This document shows, piece by piece, positions 13,262 to 24,344 of a stretch of DNA of 64,000 nucleotides; position 1 is the first letter of the stretch; the number at the start of each line of letters is the position of its first letter. This stretch comes from Chinchilla lanigera (taxonomy: Eukaryota > Chordata > Mammalia > Rodentia > Chinchillidae), in NCBI RefSeq assembly GCF_000276665.1, contig NW_004955473.1, forward strand, positions 1,317,886 through 1,381,885. Direction: 5' to 3'. A model generated the notes under the pieces. That model did no database searches. It saw nothing but the letters and a program-made list of their open reading frames with translations, and was not told the DNA's origin. A program made the translations under genes and the position numbers.

Positions 13262-13411
13262 AGGGTGTGTTTTTGAGACAGGGTTTCACTATGCAGTTCA
13301 GGCTGGCCTTGAACTCACTTTGTAGCCTAGGCCAGCCTCAAACTTGCTGCAATCCTCCTGCCTCAGCCTCCAGAGTGTGAGGATTACAGACTTGTACTGC
13401 CATGCCCAGTC
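13262..13411 (-). repeat. B1-type SINE
   Basis: Antisense B1: gagacagggtttcactatgc, then ggctggccttgaactcac, cctcctgcctcagcctcc, and catgcccag at its 5' end. Inserted in the nested L1. Confidence 0.92.
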
Positions 13412-13425
13412 TATTGGTTGATTTC

Positions 13426-13534
13426 TTTTGTTTTGTTTTGTTTTTTTTGGTTTTTCTCCGGTACCGGGAACCGAACTCACGACCTTGCGCTTGCCAGGCA
13501 GGCGCTTTTGCCGCTGAGCTAAATCCCCAGCCCC
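13426..13534 (-). repeat. ID SINE with perfect target-site duplication
   Basis: Antisense ID with the young-subfamily 3' part (ggtttttctccggtaccgggaac on the + strand). The direct repeat tattggttgatttc is identical at 13412-13425 and 13535-13548. It sits directly beside the B1 copy. Confidence 0.95.
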
Positions 13535-14609
13535 TATTGGTTGATTTCCTGACGATAGCCTTCTTTCTGCAGTGAGATGGAATCTCAGCGTTGTGGTGTA
13601 CAATCTTTTCAACAGTTTGTCATACTCTGTTTCAAAGTAACTTGTTGAAGATTTTGACATCTATGTTTATTAAGGAAATTGATCTGTAGTTTTCCTTTTT
13701 TTATTGAGGGCTTGTCCACGTTTGGTTTCAGTATAATGCCAGCTTTAAGGAATGAGTTTCAATTTCATGGAAGAGTTTAAGGAGTTGGTTTTATTTCTTC
13801 CTTGAAGTTCTGGATTAAATTCAGTGGTGAATCCATAAGGTCCTGTGCTTTTTATGGTTGGTAGGGTTTTTACTATTGTCTCTATTTCATTCCTTATTGG
13901 TCTGTTAAGTGTTTTTATGTTTTATTGGATCCATTTTGATAATTCATATGTGTCTAGTAATTTATCCATTTCTGCTAGATCCTAAATTTGTTGGAATATA
14001 AGCTTTCAAAATATTGCAATTCTGTATATGTCAGTTGTGAACATTGTGATTTCACCTTTTGTCATTTCTAATTGCATTCATATCAGTCTCATCTTCCCTT
14101 CTTTTGCTAAGTTTGTCTAAGGGTTTATTAATTTTGTTTAATCCGTTCAAGAACCAACTCTTTGAGTCTTTGTAGTTTTTTAGTCTTTATTTCATTAATT
14201 TCTGCTTTCATCTATCTTTATAATTTCTTTCCCTCGACAAGTTTTCAATTGGATTGCTCTTGTTTTTCTAGGACTTTGAGATGCATCATTAGGTTATTTA
14301 CTTGTGATTGCTGTATTTTCTTAATGTGAGCATTCATAGATACAAAGTGTCATAGTAAAAGTGCTTTCATTATGCCCCCATAGATTTTTGTAGGTTATAT
14401 TTCCACTGTCCCTTGATTCTAGGAACTTTTTAATTTCTTCCCTGATTTTTCTTTTCTGTGACCCATTGGTTACTCACAGGTGTATTATTTAATCGTTTTG
14501 TGTTTGTGTAGTTTCTACAGTTTCTTTTGCTATTGATTTCTAGTATCATTCTATTATGATATGATAGGATGCAAGATATTATTTCCATTCTTTTGCATTT
14601 AAGCATGAC

Positions 14610-15193
14610 TTATAGCCTAACATATGGTTTATTTTGGAGAAAGTTCTGTGTGTCTTTGAGAAATATATGTATCCTGCTATTGGATGAACAACTGCAGATA
14701 TCAAGTAAGTGTACTTGTTTAATTATGTGCTTCAACTCTGATATTCTTTGTTGATTTTTTTGGTCTGATTGATCTACTGTGACAGTATGATGTTGAAGTC
14801 CCCTACTCTTATTGTATGGGTGTGTATTTGTCCAGTAGTTGTATGAAGTTAGATGTGCCAACATTTGGGACATATATAATAGTTACCACTTCCTACTGAA
14901 TTGTTCCCTTTATCAATATTTACTTTGTGTGAAAATAGGACAGTGAACCTACTCCTGCTTCTTTTCAAATTCCTTGTGCATGGAGTGTCATTATCCATAT
15001 TTTCTCTTTCTGTCTGTGTGTTACTTTTTGTATGAGGTGTATATTTTGCACATAACCTATGGTTGGGTTTTTGTTTTCTGATCCAACCTACCAGTCTGTG
15101 GATTATGATTGGGAAGTTAAGACCACTGACATTGAGTATTATTATTGAAAGGTATTTTCTAAATCCTCTCATTGCATTATTTTTCCCATGCAC
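14610..15193 (-). pseudogene. L1 ORF2 remnant, endonuclease part
   Basis: Two overlapping minus-strand frames (14849-15193 and 14610-14873) together follow the N-terminal endonuclease domain of L1 ORF2. The first opens with a FRKYLSIIILNV-like start and runs into a region ending YYICPKC. The second continues further along the domain (LLDIC, then FLKDTQNFLQNK). A frameshift near 14860 joins them. Confidence 0.65.
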
Positions 15194-15557
15194 ATTCCTT
15201 TGTTTCCTTTTTGTTTAACCATTCTCCCAGTTAGATGTATTCTTTCCTTTGGAAACTGGGGTGATGTTGATATTGTTGATATTGATATTCCCTTAAGTAC
15301 TTTCTACAATGCTGATTTGGTGCTCATGGATTCCTATAGGTTCTCTTTATTATGGAAAGTATTTCTCCATCAATTTTGAAGGACAATTTTGCAAGATATA
15401 GTAATCTTGGTTGACAATTGTTTCTGTTTTAAGCTTGAAAAACTTTCTTTTGGCCTTTAAGGTCTGTGTTGAGAATCTGCTATTATCATGACAGGCTTAC
15501 TTTTGTAATATGATTTTCTCTGATGTCTTGTTTTTAGGATATCATTGAGTACATGTT

Positions 15558-15761
15558 CTACTGCATCAACCTTGTCTTCAAGTTCAACAGTCTCATCTCA
15601 GATTGTTCACTCTGTTGTTCATACTTCCAAAGGAATTTTTCATATTCAGGATTTTTTTCTTGAATCCTTTTCATATTCTTTAATTCTTTACAAAAATGAT
15701 CATTCATGTATCGCATTGTCTTCTTTAATTCAATTTTTGTTTTCACCTTCTTTAAGCTCAT
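15558..15761 (-). pseudogene. L1 ORF1 remnant (coiled-coil part)
   Basis: This open stretch translates to a 67-residue, strongly charged sequence rich in Lys, Glu, Leu and Met with heptad-like spacing, as in the coiled coil of L1 ORF1 RNA-binding proteins. It sits between the L1 5' region and the ORF2 start, as expected. The rest of ORF1 is frameshifted. Confidence 0.6.
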
Positions 15762-16284
15762 TAAGCATTTTATTAATTAGATCATTAGTCTGTTTATTTA
15801 AATCCTCTTTAATTTCACTGAACATCTTGAGTATTTGCTTATTAGTTTCTTCTTTGATCTCTCTGACCATTTTAACCATTTGTGTTTGAATTATTTGCTT
15901 GAAATTTCCCCCACTTCAAGGCCTGTGAATCAGCTTTTGGGAAGGTAAGACTTTGACATCTTGCTGTCTGGTTTTCTTGTGTTTCTAAGGTTTCGTTGCT
16001 GAGGTTTAAAGATCAGTTAGGGTAGAAAACCTCTGTTGCTACTGTGGAAATCTCTCTACTTAGTGTATGTCTCCCTGTGATGTGACCTTGGCTTTGCTTA
16101 TGTTTGGTCATGCATCTAATCAACCTACTTAACATAATAGATCAGTCTTCATCGCTGTGTTGCAAGGAGAGAACAACTACCAGTTATATCAGCATCTACA
16201 GTTTCAAACTTGTGTTAACATTTCACACTTTATTCCAAAACCTAGAAGGATAGTCAAATTGAATTGGTGATAATTAAGCTAGCA

Positions 16285-16500
16285 TGTTGAGGAGGAAGGA
16301 AGGAAAAAGGGAAAAAATAGTTCAAAAAGAAAGGAAGGAAAAAAAGAGATAAGAGCGAATGAAAGAAAGAAAAAGATAGGCTTTTGGTGATATTGCTTTT
16401 ATATCATTAATGGGAGGAGGGGGAAGAAGGTGTGTGAGGGGTTATTTGAGGGTTGGGATAAAGGAAGAAGGCAGGGGGATATAATTGGAAGTTGGAGGAA
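16285..16500. repeat. Purine-rich tract inside the L1 5' region
   Basis: Long run dominated by GGAAGGAAA, GAAAGAAAG and GGGGGAAGAAGG on the + strand. It lies between the ORF1-like region and the presumed L1 5' UTR, so it may be part of that UTR or a later expansion. Confidence 0.6.
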
Positions 16501-18062
16501 GCTAGAAGAAAGTTGGAACCAATTAATAGTATAGTAGAAAGCTTGGGTTTGAATCTTCTATACAAAATTTTTGGTGAGGATTAACCTGACATGACTGTGA
16601 AAGATACTATCTGAATTAAAGCACTAATTAATCCTTGTTCTCTGTTTCGCATGTACAAATACCAGATGAAAGGAGACAAAAGAAAACACACACCACAAAG
16701 ACACAAAAGGGTCCTCTCAATCCTATTTATATTTCAGGCTGAATTCAACCAGTGTGCCCTTCCCCTTAGTTCGAAATTGGAGAGACCTTATGTTGTAGAA
16801 GTTGTGGGGAACTGCACTCCAAACCTCTGTGGTGGTGGCTAGGAGACTGGTGCTTGACATTGATTTGTTCTCTTGCCTACCAGTGAGCGAAGGGGGTTGG
16901 CGTTCGGGGCAGGCACTGAGCCCACTTCTCGTTGTCACTGCCCGTAGAACTCTGTTAGGTTTCAGCTGCACTCCTACTGGTATGACCAGCCAGGTATTTC
17001 CCTCTGTCTTATGGTTGGAGATCTTCAATATCAGAGGGGCAGAAGGCACAGTGAGACTGGTCAAGCCCTCAGTTTTTCAATAATCTTTGGAGATGCTTCG
17101 TTGATTTTTAGCCCTTTTCCACTGCCATAATCCTTGCAGTTGCTTACATCTGTTTTTATTATGCCTCTCCAGGTAAGTGTGCTGTGCAGTATCTTCTGAC
17201 CCCGCTACTCCTCTCTCTGTCTTTCCACCCATGCCAAACTCTCTGGGCCTCTCAGGTAGTCCCTGTCCAGCCTGTGGATGCGGTAGCATTTCAGCCTTGG
17301 TGGAGGAGAGCCCTTTTGTTTGGAATGCAATAGCATTTGGGAACCAACGCAAAGTAGCGCGTGTGCACCACACTCTTTGCAGCATTTGGAAGGTGGGTGG
17401 CCAGAAGGAGAGCGCACAGGCACGGAGCATGGTTGTAGTAGGGACTACCATTAGCCCCCATTTTTCTTGCACTTCTTCACTGCCTTTTCTCCACCCCTGG
17501 AACACACCTGTCAAGTAACTGCACAGCCGTGCAACTCATTGTCCCATAGATCACTTAATGCCAGGTCCCTATCCAGGACACTGCCTTTGTTTCTGCTGTC
17601 CCTCAGGCTTGCCAGTCCTAACTCAGTCACTGAGTGATTCTATGGGCCTTGGTGCCCTAACCTTGTTCCTACAAATATCTTGTTTGCTGGTCCCATTTCT
17701 CAAAGGTAAGAGCTAAGAAGGTGGACCCTGGTCAGGGGCTGCAAGCCTGGACTGAAGACAGCAGCCCTGCCACTGTGTCTATGCCCACCTTCTTGCCTTA
17801 GGGTTAGATTCTTTCCCATCATGGGATGTTCACCGAACCTGGGCTGTAGGCAGTGCTAGGATCTAGTGGCAGCTTCCTTTCTAAACAGCGCTGATACTGG
17901 AATTCATATAATGGGCTTCTCCTTCAAGTTGCTTCCCCCATGTTTGGGGTTTTTATTTGAGCCCCATTTCTGAGTACCTGAGGATCCTGGTGTGCATCTG
18001 CAAGCAACGTATGAGTGCTGCTGTCTCACACCTACTGTGATCCAAAAGATGTCCAAAGTGTC

Positions 18063-18510
18063 TTCGTTGAAGCTGATTACCCACACTTCTGCATTTTCTC
18101 ACCCGTGTCATTCAGATTGGGACAAAATACAATGGAAGAAAGTACTGAGCTCTTTTGTCCTGAGCTAGCTTCTTTATACACAGCAGATATGATTGGCTCT
18201 GGATGATAGGCCCTTGTTAATTGGCACAACCAAAGATTTAGTCCCAGCCCCATATATCCATCATTATCTGAGACCTCGCCTTCAGGTATAAATTCATTTG
18301 ACCCATGACCTTGCATGTACGTGCTCATGATTGGTACTCAGCGAAGACTGAATGCTATTAATGAAGTCAGTCCTGTATTTCTAACTGTATGCTTTCCTTA
18401 GATAGCAACCACAATGATTTTGCATAGCAACTGTTCAATGGAATGTCTCCAGCAGAGTTCTATTTAATGTCCAAAGTGAAAATCACATTATTATGTGCAC
18501 TGGTTTTTAT
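18063..18510. other. Unassigned intronic sequence
   Basis: No repeat or exon recognised between the L1 right edge and the next B1. Confidence 0.4.
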
Positions 18511-18523
18511 TGGGTAATTTCTT

Positions 18524-18674
18524 TTTCATCTTTTTGAGGCAGGGTCTCGCTATGCAGTTCAGGTTGGCCATGAGCTCACTTTGTAGCCCAGGCTGGTCTC
18601 GAACTTGCAACGATCCTCCTGCCTCAGCCTCCCGAGTGCTGGGATTACAGGCATGTGCCACCATACCGAGCTTC
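18524..18674 (-). repeat. B1-type SINE with target-site duplication
   Basis: Antisense B1 (ggcagggtctcgctatgcag, then agcccaggctggtctcgaac and gtgctgggattacaggc). The direct repeat tgggtaatttctt is at 18511-18523 and 18675-18687. Confidence 0.94.
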
Positions 18675-18709
18675 TGGGTAATTTCTTAAGAGTTTTAAAA
18701 TACAATCTT

Positions 18710-18820
18710 TTTTTTTTTTGGTTTTTTGGTTTTTTGGTTTTTCTCTGGTACCGGGAACCGAACTCACGACCTTGCGCTTGCCAGGCAGGCGTTTTGCCGC
18801 TGAGCTAAATCCCCAGTCCC
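18710..18820 (-). repeat. ID SINE with target-site duplication
   Basis: Antisense ID of the GGTACCGG subfamily. The direct repeat taaaatacaatctt is identical at 18696-18709 and 18821-18834. Confidence 0.95.
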
Positions 18821-19229
18821 TAAAATACAATCTTAATGAGTTCATCTGGTTATTTTCTCATAGTTCATATTTTCCTCAACCCTCACTTCTCAGAGCATTC
18901 TGTATTATGGCTGAGTACTAGCAAGACCCACCAAAAGCTAAGTAACTACTTTTATCATATGTCATAAAAATTAGGCCCAAGTTCAGTGCATTCATGCTGG
19001 AGGGCAATGAGGAGTCCTATGCTATCATCTTGATATCACTATCAGTAAACTACAGGGCACCACAAGGAACAGAAGAAGAGCGAAAAGATGGGAGTCAGAC
19101 ACCATTGTTTACCTTCACATTCAAGCATGGACACTGGATTGTGGCAATCACAAACCAATGATAGTGCTGCTGATATGTGACAATAGCAAAATTCTGCCCT
19201 GATTTTTTGGAGAGCATGAGCAGTCAGCA

Positions 19230-19790
19230 GTAGTCATGGTAATTGCGAGGAGCCAGTGTGGGTTCACTAAGAACAAATCTGGCCACTTCCCCTATGTGTG
19301 CATGTTCCTTACTGCGTCAGAAAAATGGTATGGATTTCAGCAAGGCTTCTGACAGAGATTCCTGCAGTTTATTTTTAACAAGAAATGTTGGCAGAGTGAT
19401 GGTCCAGTTTGGTAAATGTTTAGCTAATTGGTCGTTAGACCTGAGGAATATGTTCTTAACAAACACATGTCAGACTGGAGAGAGGCACTTGCTTGCTGTG
19501 TACTCGACACTTACTTCCTAAAGTTTTTACCAGTGACTTATCTGAAGACAGAGAAGCCATACTTCTAATATTCAGTGATGGAGTAAAGGAAGGTAGAATT
19601 AGCCAAAATAACACAGTTGGGATCCAAAAATATCTCAGCAGACCGCAGTGACAGAAGAAAACTACCAAGGTGAAATTGTAGAGAGATATATGTAAAGTAT
19701 TACCTTCTAGATTCACAAGCACAAGCACATAAGCATGATACAGGAAACCCAAATTAGCAAACATATTTATTTTTAGTTATGATGGAAACA
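19230..19790 (+). mobile_element. L3/CR1-type LINE fossil (reverse transcriptase region)
   Basis: The + strand follows the L3/CR1 reverse-transcriptase region in order: gccagtgtgggttcactaag, then gatttcagcaaggcttctgaca (the DFSKAFD-like block), then tttttaccagtgacttatctga followed by a degraded catalytic-block region, then a 3' part ending near the acaagcacaagcacataag motif. An open frame at 19243-19521 includes DFSKASDRD. Many frameshifts; very old. Confidence 0.68.
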
Positions 19791-19890
19791 GCAATGAGGA
19801 ACTATAAAATGTTCACTAACCCAAAACAGTATTCCTCAAATGTAGTGATCACCTAACAGCCTTTTACGTGTGGGCATTATTGGCAGAGAA

Positions 19891-19926
19891 GATGAGAGAG
19901 AGGGAGAGGGAGAGGGAGAGAGAGAC
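19891..19926. repeat. (GGGAGA)n simple repeat
   Basis: Alternating gagaga and gggaga units. Confidence 0.9.
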
Positions 19927-20099
19927 ATGGAAGTAAAGGACTAGAAATGGGCTCATCATCCTGATTAAAGGTTAAAAAGGACTGTTTCAGGATTATAAGG
20001 TTCACTGCTCTACATGAATTTCTATTAAGTCAATAAAGCATTATTGGTGTGTGACTTAGAGTCACAGTGAGAAATTTGAGGCTACAGCACTAAGATGTC

Positions 20100-20300
20100 T
20101 AGTTTTGGGCAAAGAAAAGTGGCCTTAGGGTCAAACAGATCTATTTTTAATTCGCAGATATTCTACTTTGGAGTTGTTTGGCTTTAAAGCAAATTATTTA
20201 GCTTTCTTTGCACAAGTTTCCTAATAGCTGTGAAATAGGTACACTATCATGTATCTGGAATAGTTAGGATAAGTTTTGAATATGCTGTGTAGTAAGTAAA
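20100..20300 (+). repeat. MIR SINE fragment
   Basis: Degraded sense MIR: a ...ttatttagctttctttgcacaa segment, then gtttcctaatagctgtgaaatagg and a gataa segment, in the order of the MIR consensus. Confidence 0.5.
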
Positions 20301-21785
20301 CACTCAAAATTACAGCTAGTCTTTTTCTTCATATTAATACTGTGTAAAGAGTTATCATAAGGGACAGTCAAGAGTGACCTTTTAAGTGGTTTGAGTCTTG
20401 TGCCTCAGTTTGTCAGTTTTTGGAATGGAGAGACGACAACGTTTTTAGTGTGGAATGTTTAACTGATTTAAAAATTCTAAATATAATTTAAATTCTAAAG
20501 ATTCTTGGAAAAATATATCTAGCCAAGCTTCAACAGATTTTTGAACTATTTAAAGTTAAGTTTGGCACAAAATGACTGAATAAAAAATGAAGTTGGTAAA
20601 TTAAATATATATATGAACATATTTAAATTGAGTTCTTTAAATTTTCCCAAGTTTGAACTCTACCCTAAAGCAGATGCTCTGCCCTTTGAGTACAGCTTAG
20701 AGATCTTAGCCCATGGTCCAAAAGTCCCATTTTAATCTTCAGCCCCACCAGGACCTTTCACAGAAGGCTAGGATCAAGTGGACAGACTTGAGTGCTATAA
20801 AGTTCAAGGCAACTTCATCTGCATTTCTTTTTGCATTTTGCTCTCTGGTTGAAGATGCGGAGAGGTTCCTATATTTAAAATGTGGCTGACATGATTATCT
20901 TTATTGGCAGATGTCTTCCAGGAGGCATTTAGAATGATTTTGAGCAGCATAGAATGTGTTCGTGAGTGTGTGTATATTTCACATGCCGACAGAGCAGAAA
21001 GAATTCACAGGGCTTGGGGCTACTGAGCTTTCTTGAGACACCTTCACTCTCAGCTGTTGGGGTGATGTCACAGATGCCAGGAACGCTGCTTAAGGAACAA
21101 ATTCCTGAAGCTCTATTTTGTATTGCAGAGCCTCAGGCAGATGAGACCCATTCCACAAGCTCTGCCTTCAAAGAACTGTGGATTTTGTTAGTCACAAGGG
21201 GACCAGTGACCACTTGTTGTCAGGCAAAAAGAAAGCTGCCCCCTGCTGCCTGAGCTTTTGTCCCTGCCTGGGATACCATGGAAAATGGGGAAGGAATCCA
21301 GACTCATTAATGAGCTAATACAAAAGATTAAGCCAAGTTAGAGGGAGTTCGTTATAGCTGCATATGGATTCTTGAAGGCAGTGGAGGGCTGAAAGATGCA
21401 CAGACCAGAATCCAGTGGTGCTGTTGCTTTGTTTGCCAGACACAAATATAGGATAAGGGTATCTCTGTGGGGGAGCAATTCTCTTATTGCTGATTTCTTT
21501 TTTTAGTTATGTCATTGCTTGAGCTGTTGTGTGGCAAATTGATTGATCAATAATTGCTACCTGATAACCCACAGTACAAATTATTGCTAAAGCTACAGGT
21601 TTCATTGTGAGATGTTAAGATTGAGCTCAGAGCTGAGTGTCTACTCAGTTGAATGGCCTTTGTTCTGGTCCGTTATTCTTCGATATCACTTAAACTCTAA
21701 TTACTTCTATGACTTGTTCACAAAATGAAATGCATAAGACATTTCAAAAAATAAAGCTCAATTTTTATACACCCTCACCATTTAG
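20300..21785. other. Unassigned intronic sequence
   Basis: No confident repeat or exon. An open frame of 95 codons (20966-21253, +) has no recognisable motif or splice context. Confidence 0.4.
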
Positions 21786-21790
21786 TTAGG

Positions 21791-21984
21791 AGTTTTATTT
21801 TGTAGTACTGGGGATTTAACCCAAGGCCTTCATACTGATCTGCATCCCTAAACCTGTTTGTCACATTTATTTTTGAGAGCCTTAATACGTCACTAAGTTG
21901 TCCAGACTAGGTTTGAACTTGTGACCCTCCTGCCTCCTTCTCCCAGAGTGCTGGGATTATAGGTATGTGCCACCATGCCCGGGT
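21791..21984 (-). repeat. B1+ID composite SINE (B4/ID_B1 type)
   Basis: Read antisense, a B1-like half (right side, gtgctgggattataggtatg, catgccc) is joined to an ID-like half (left side, tactggggatttaacccaag). Degraded. Confidence 0.65.
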
Positions 21985-22109
21985 AGGAATTAGTTTATTT
22001 ATTCCCATGTTCTGTGCAGTGCTTTAGATGGGATATACAGAATTGATAAGGATATACAGAAACACTTCCACTTACACACTTGTCATCACATATGCATATA
22101 TCCTCTCTG

Positions 22110-22830
22110 ACTGGATTTATTAATCTAATGTTGAATAGCTCTATTGCCAAGCTCAGAGAGTAGTGGCTGTGCACAAGGGTGCAGAAATAACTTGACCACT
22201 GTCCCTGCTTTCAAGATAAGTGGTAAGAACATGCCTATGTAACTATAATCCAAAGTCTAATGTAGGTGTCATAGGAGAAATAAAGCAGTGACTATGCTAG
22301 CCTAAAGAAGGCAAGGAAGAGTTCCTCCTGAAGGAATTAGACAAGACTTCAGAATAGGTCATCTTTCAACCAGGCTTTGAAAGATGAGGAGAATTTTGAC
22401 AGAGATTAGAAGGAAGGCCCTTGCTGGCAGAGGAATGTGGTATGAGCAGCAGCTCAAAGGCAGGCAAATGTATTCCTAGCTTTATGCAGCTAGAAGACCG
22501 AGGCCACAGACCAGAGTGGAAGAGGACATGGGGAGTGGAACGTGAGGCTGGAGAGGTGGTACAGACTTTCAGAGGGCCGCGAGTAGCACCGTAAGGAATC
22601 TAAGCTTTACTCTGTCAGCAGTGGAGAGCTCAGGAAGGGGCTGGAGCATGGCAATGATATGGTCAGAGCAGTATTTTATGAGGATAACTGCCGGCAGCGT
22701 GAACGGTGTTTTAGAGACCAGAAATTGGAGGCAAGGAGTCCGGCTAAGCCTGACAGGGTTTAACAAGACAAGGAAATGAAGCCTGTTATTAAAATTCATT
22801 AACCTTCCTTTCCACCGACTGATGAAACAG
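22110..22830 (-). mobile_element. L2 LINE fragment
   Basis: Antisense L2 3' region: accaggctttgaaagatgagga, then ggtatgagcagcagctcaaagg, ggaatctaagctttactctg and gagctcaggaaggggctgga fit the L2 pattern over about 700 bp. Confidence 0.65.
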
Positions 22831-24140
22831 TTTAGCGAATAAGAATTGCTTTGTCTCTAAAGTTGGGCCAATCATCTTTTGGCCATTAGCCAGGGCAGAG
22901 GAGGGACTCATAGCAGGCAAGAGTTTGGGCCTCAAGAGAAGAAGGTAGTACAGTGTGACTCTCTCAGAGCAAACCAGTAGCTTCTCCAGGTCCCACAGTA
23001 GAAAATGAAAGGAAAAATTCTAGTACCTGCAGAGATTTGTCCCTCACTGAACCTGAAGCAAAAGTTCTCACAATGAGGTATTTAGATTCCCTGATGAATG
23101 TGTTAACTATTACTCTTTAATCAATTTGTTACACACTTTTTTTTAGCCAGGATTCCAATTAAAAGTGGCTCCTTGGCTGTTGAATGCTGAGTGCCATCCA
23201 TTCACTGAAGTCTCAAAAATTACCGAAACTGTGAGAAAGATTGAGAGAGATTATAGTGTTTTTCTTCAGCTGCCACCGTGGGTGCTTAGATGTGCTAGAG
23301 AGACTACTGTGTTTCGTGACAGCCTTACAAAGAGGAGTGGGGGAACCAGAGAGGAGTAGTGACTGTTCGCCATCTCCATACCTTCTTACAACACATTTCC
23401 CTATTTGTTATTAATGCCCATGTTTTTCTAATTGTGGCAGCTACTTGTAGTTTGTGCTGTTTTCCTGCAACAGTCTGTAGGAACTTTATACACTTTATGA
23501 TAGGACCCCATTTGTTAGTTCTATCTGAGCACGTTCTGACAATGAACTGACCCGATCTTTCACCACAGTGCCCTGGCTGGCACTGGCTTCTGCTTCTTCC
23601 CTCCTTTGTACACTTGTGCCCTTTTAGCTGGTCAGAGCAGGTGCTGGGAAGGCCAGCAAACTATTTCAGTTAGACAGCATAGGAGCTAGTTTACAGCCTA
23701 TGACTTCTGCTCTTAGAATAGTGGCTGGCACATAGGAAGTAACCAAATGTATTGACTGCATGATCGAATGAAAGACTGTGTTCTGATTTCCCCCTTGCTT
23801 AGGACACAATATCGATAGCTGTTGTCCTAAGCCTGCCCCAGTATATTTGAAAAGTGGACAGCTGGTTTTCTGCTTTCATAAGTACACAAATGGAGGGGAA
23901 TTGTTCCCATAATCCCACCCACACTTGATTTAGTATAATGAAGTCTGGGAGTTTTGAGTTAATGATATTTAGGTGGTGTTTTGGACTTAGAGTAACATTG
24001 ATGTGAGTTGAGTCTTTCAGGCCTACTGGGATGGGATGAAAGTATTGTCCACATGGGACAGATATAAATGTGGAAGAGAAAATGTAGTGTATGTCCAGAG
24101 AGAAAGCAAAAGCTAGGGGGATCCTGTGAACCATTAAAAA
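22830..24140. other. Unassigned intronic sequence
   Basis: Nothing confidently named. A short MIR/L2-like scrap may lie at 23705-23765 (tggctggcacataggaagta). Confidence 0.4.
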
Positions 24141-24151
24141 TTATATAAATT

Positions 24152-24339
24152 GGCTGGGTATGTTGGCATTCTGGGAAGCTGAAGCAAGGGGATCACAAGT
24201 TTGAACCCACCGCGGACAACTTAGCTATTTAGCAAACCTTATGCAAAATAAAAAATACAAAAAGGCCTGGAGATGTATGTAACTCAGTGGGAAGGGCCTG
24301 AGTTCAAAACCCAGCGCTGCAAAATAAACAAACAAAAAC
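24152..24339 (+). repeat. B1+ID composite SINE (B4/ID_B1 type)
   Basis: A B1-like left half (ggctgggtatgttgg, then gaagctgaagcaaggggatcac) is followed by A-rich linker and an ID-like right half (gcctggagatgtatgtaact, then gagttcaaaacccagc), with a CAAA tail. A tatataaa repeat flanks both ends. Confidence 0.75.
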
Positions 24340-24344
24340 TATAT

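Larger units (their letters stand above)
12450..13600 (-). mobile_element. Second L1, 5'-truncated, nested inside the first
   Basis: Host L1 ORF2 sequence breaks off near 12430, after tgcatccctgggatgatgct, and resumes near 13605 with cttgttgaagattttgacatc, which is adjacent in L1 ORF2. The intervening minus-strand sequence is an L1 3' end. It has a 12999-13226 frame reading LVQPIWKSVWRLFKK then VPFDSGISLL, which is the ORF2 C-terminal tail, followed by a 3' UTR. It resembles the 3' end of the host L1, so the two are probably related subfamilies. Exact boundaries unresolved. Confidence 0.7.
10034..18052 (-). mobile_element. Long, possibly full-length, decayed LINE-1 (antisense)
   Basis: The minus strand carries the L1 layout in order. 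The far right (about 15960-18052) is GC-richer and fits a 5' UTR. About 15550-15900 gives an ORF1-like coiled coil rich in Lys, Glu and Leu. From about 15170 leftward there is ORF2, with an N-terminus matching the L1 endonuclease start (YLSIIILNVSGLN, then HRLVGWIRKQ). Reverse-transcriptase-region sequence follows at 13600-14800. The ORF2 C-terminal region lies at 11296-11600, with motifs such as PDFKLYYR and SLFNKW. A 3' UTR with an AATAAA signal and A-rich tail lies near 10050-10090. Frames are broken by many stops and shifts, so it cannot be active. A matching decamer ccaaagtgtc at 10024-10033 and 18053-18062 is a candidate target-site duplication. A second L1 and three SINEs are nested inside. 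Confidence 0.82.

Noticed and set aside
13298..13660. 120-codon minus-strand frame
   Set aside because: It reads through a B1 and an ID element and flanking L1 sequence. Similar frames recur at other ID copies (for example 18645-18845).
17077..17514. 145-codon minus-strand frame, with a 113-codon frame opposite
   Set aside because: It lies in the GC-richer presumed L1 5' UTR, has no known domain, and both strands are open, which points to composition and not coding.
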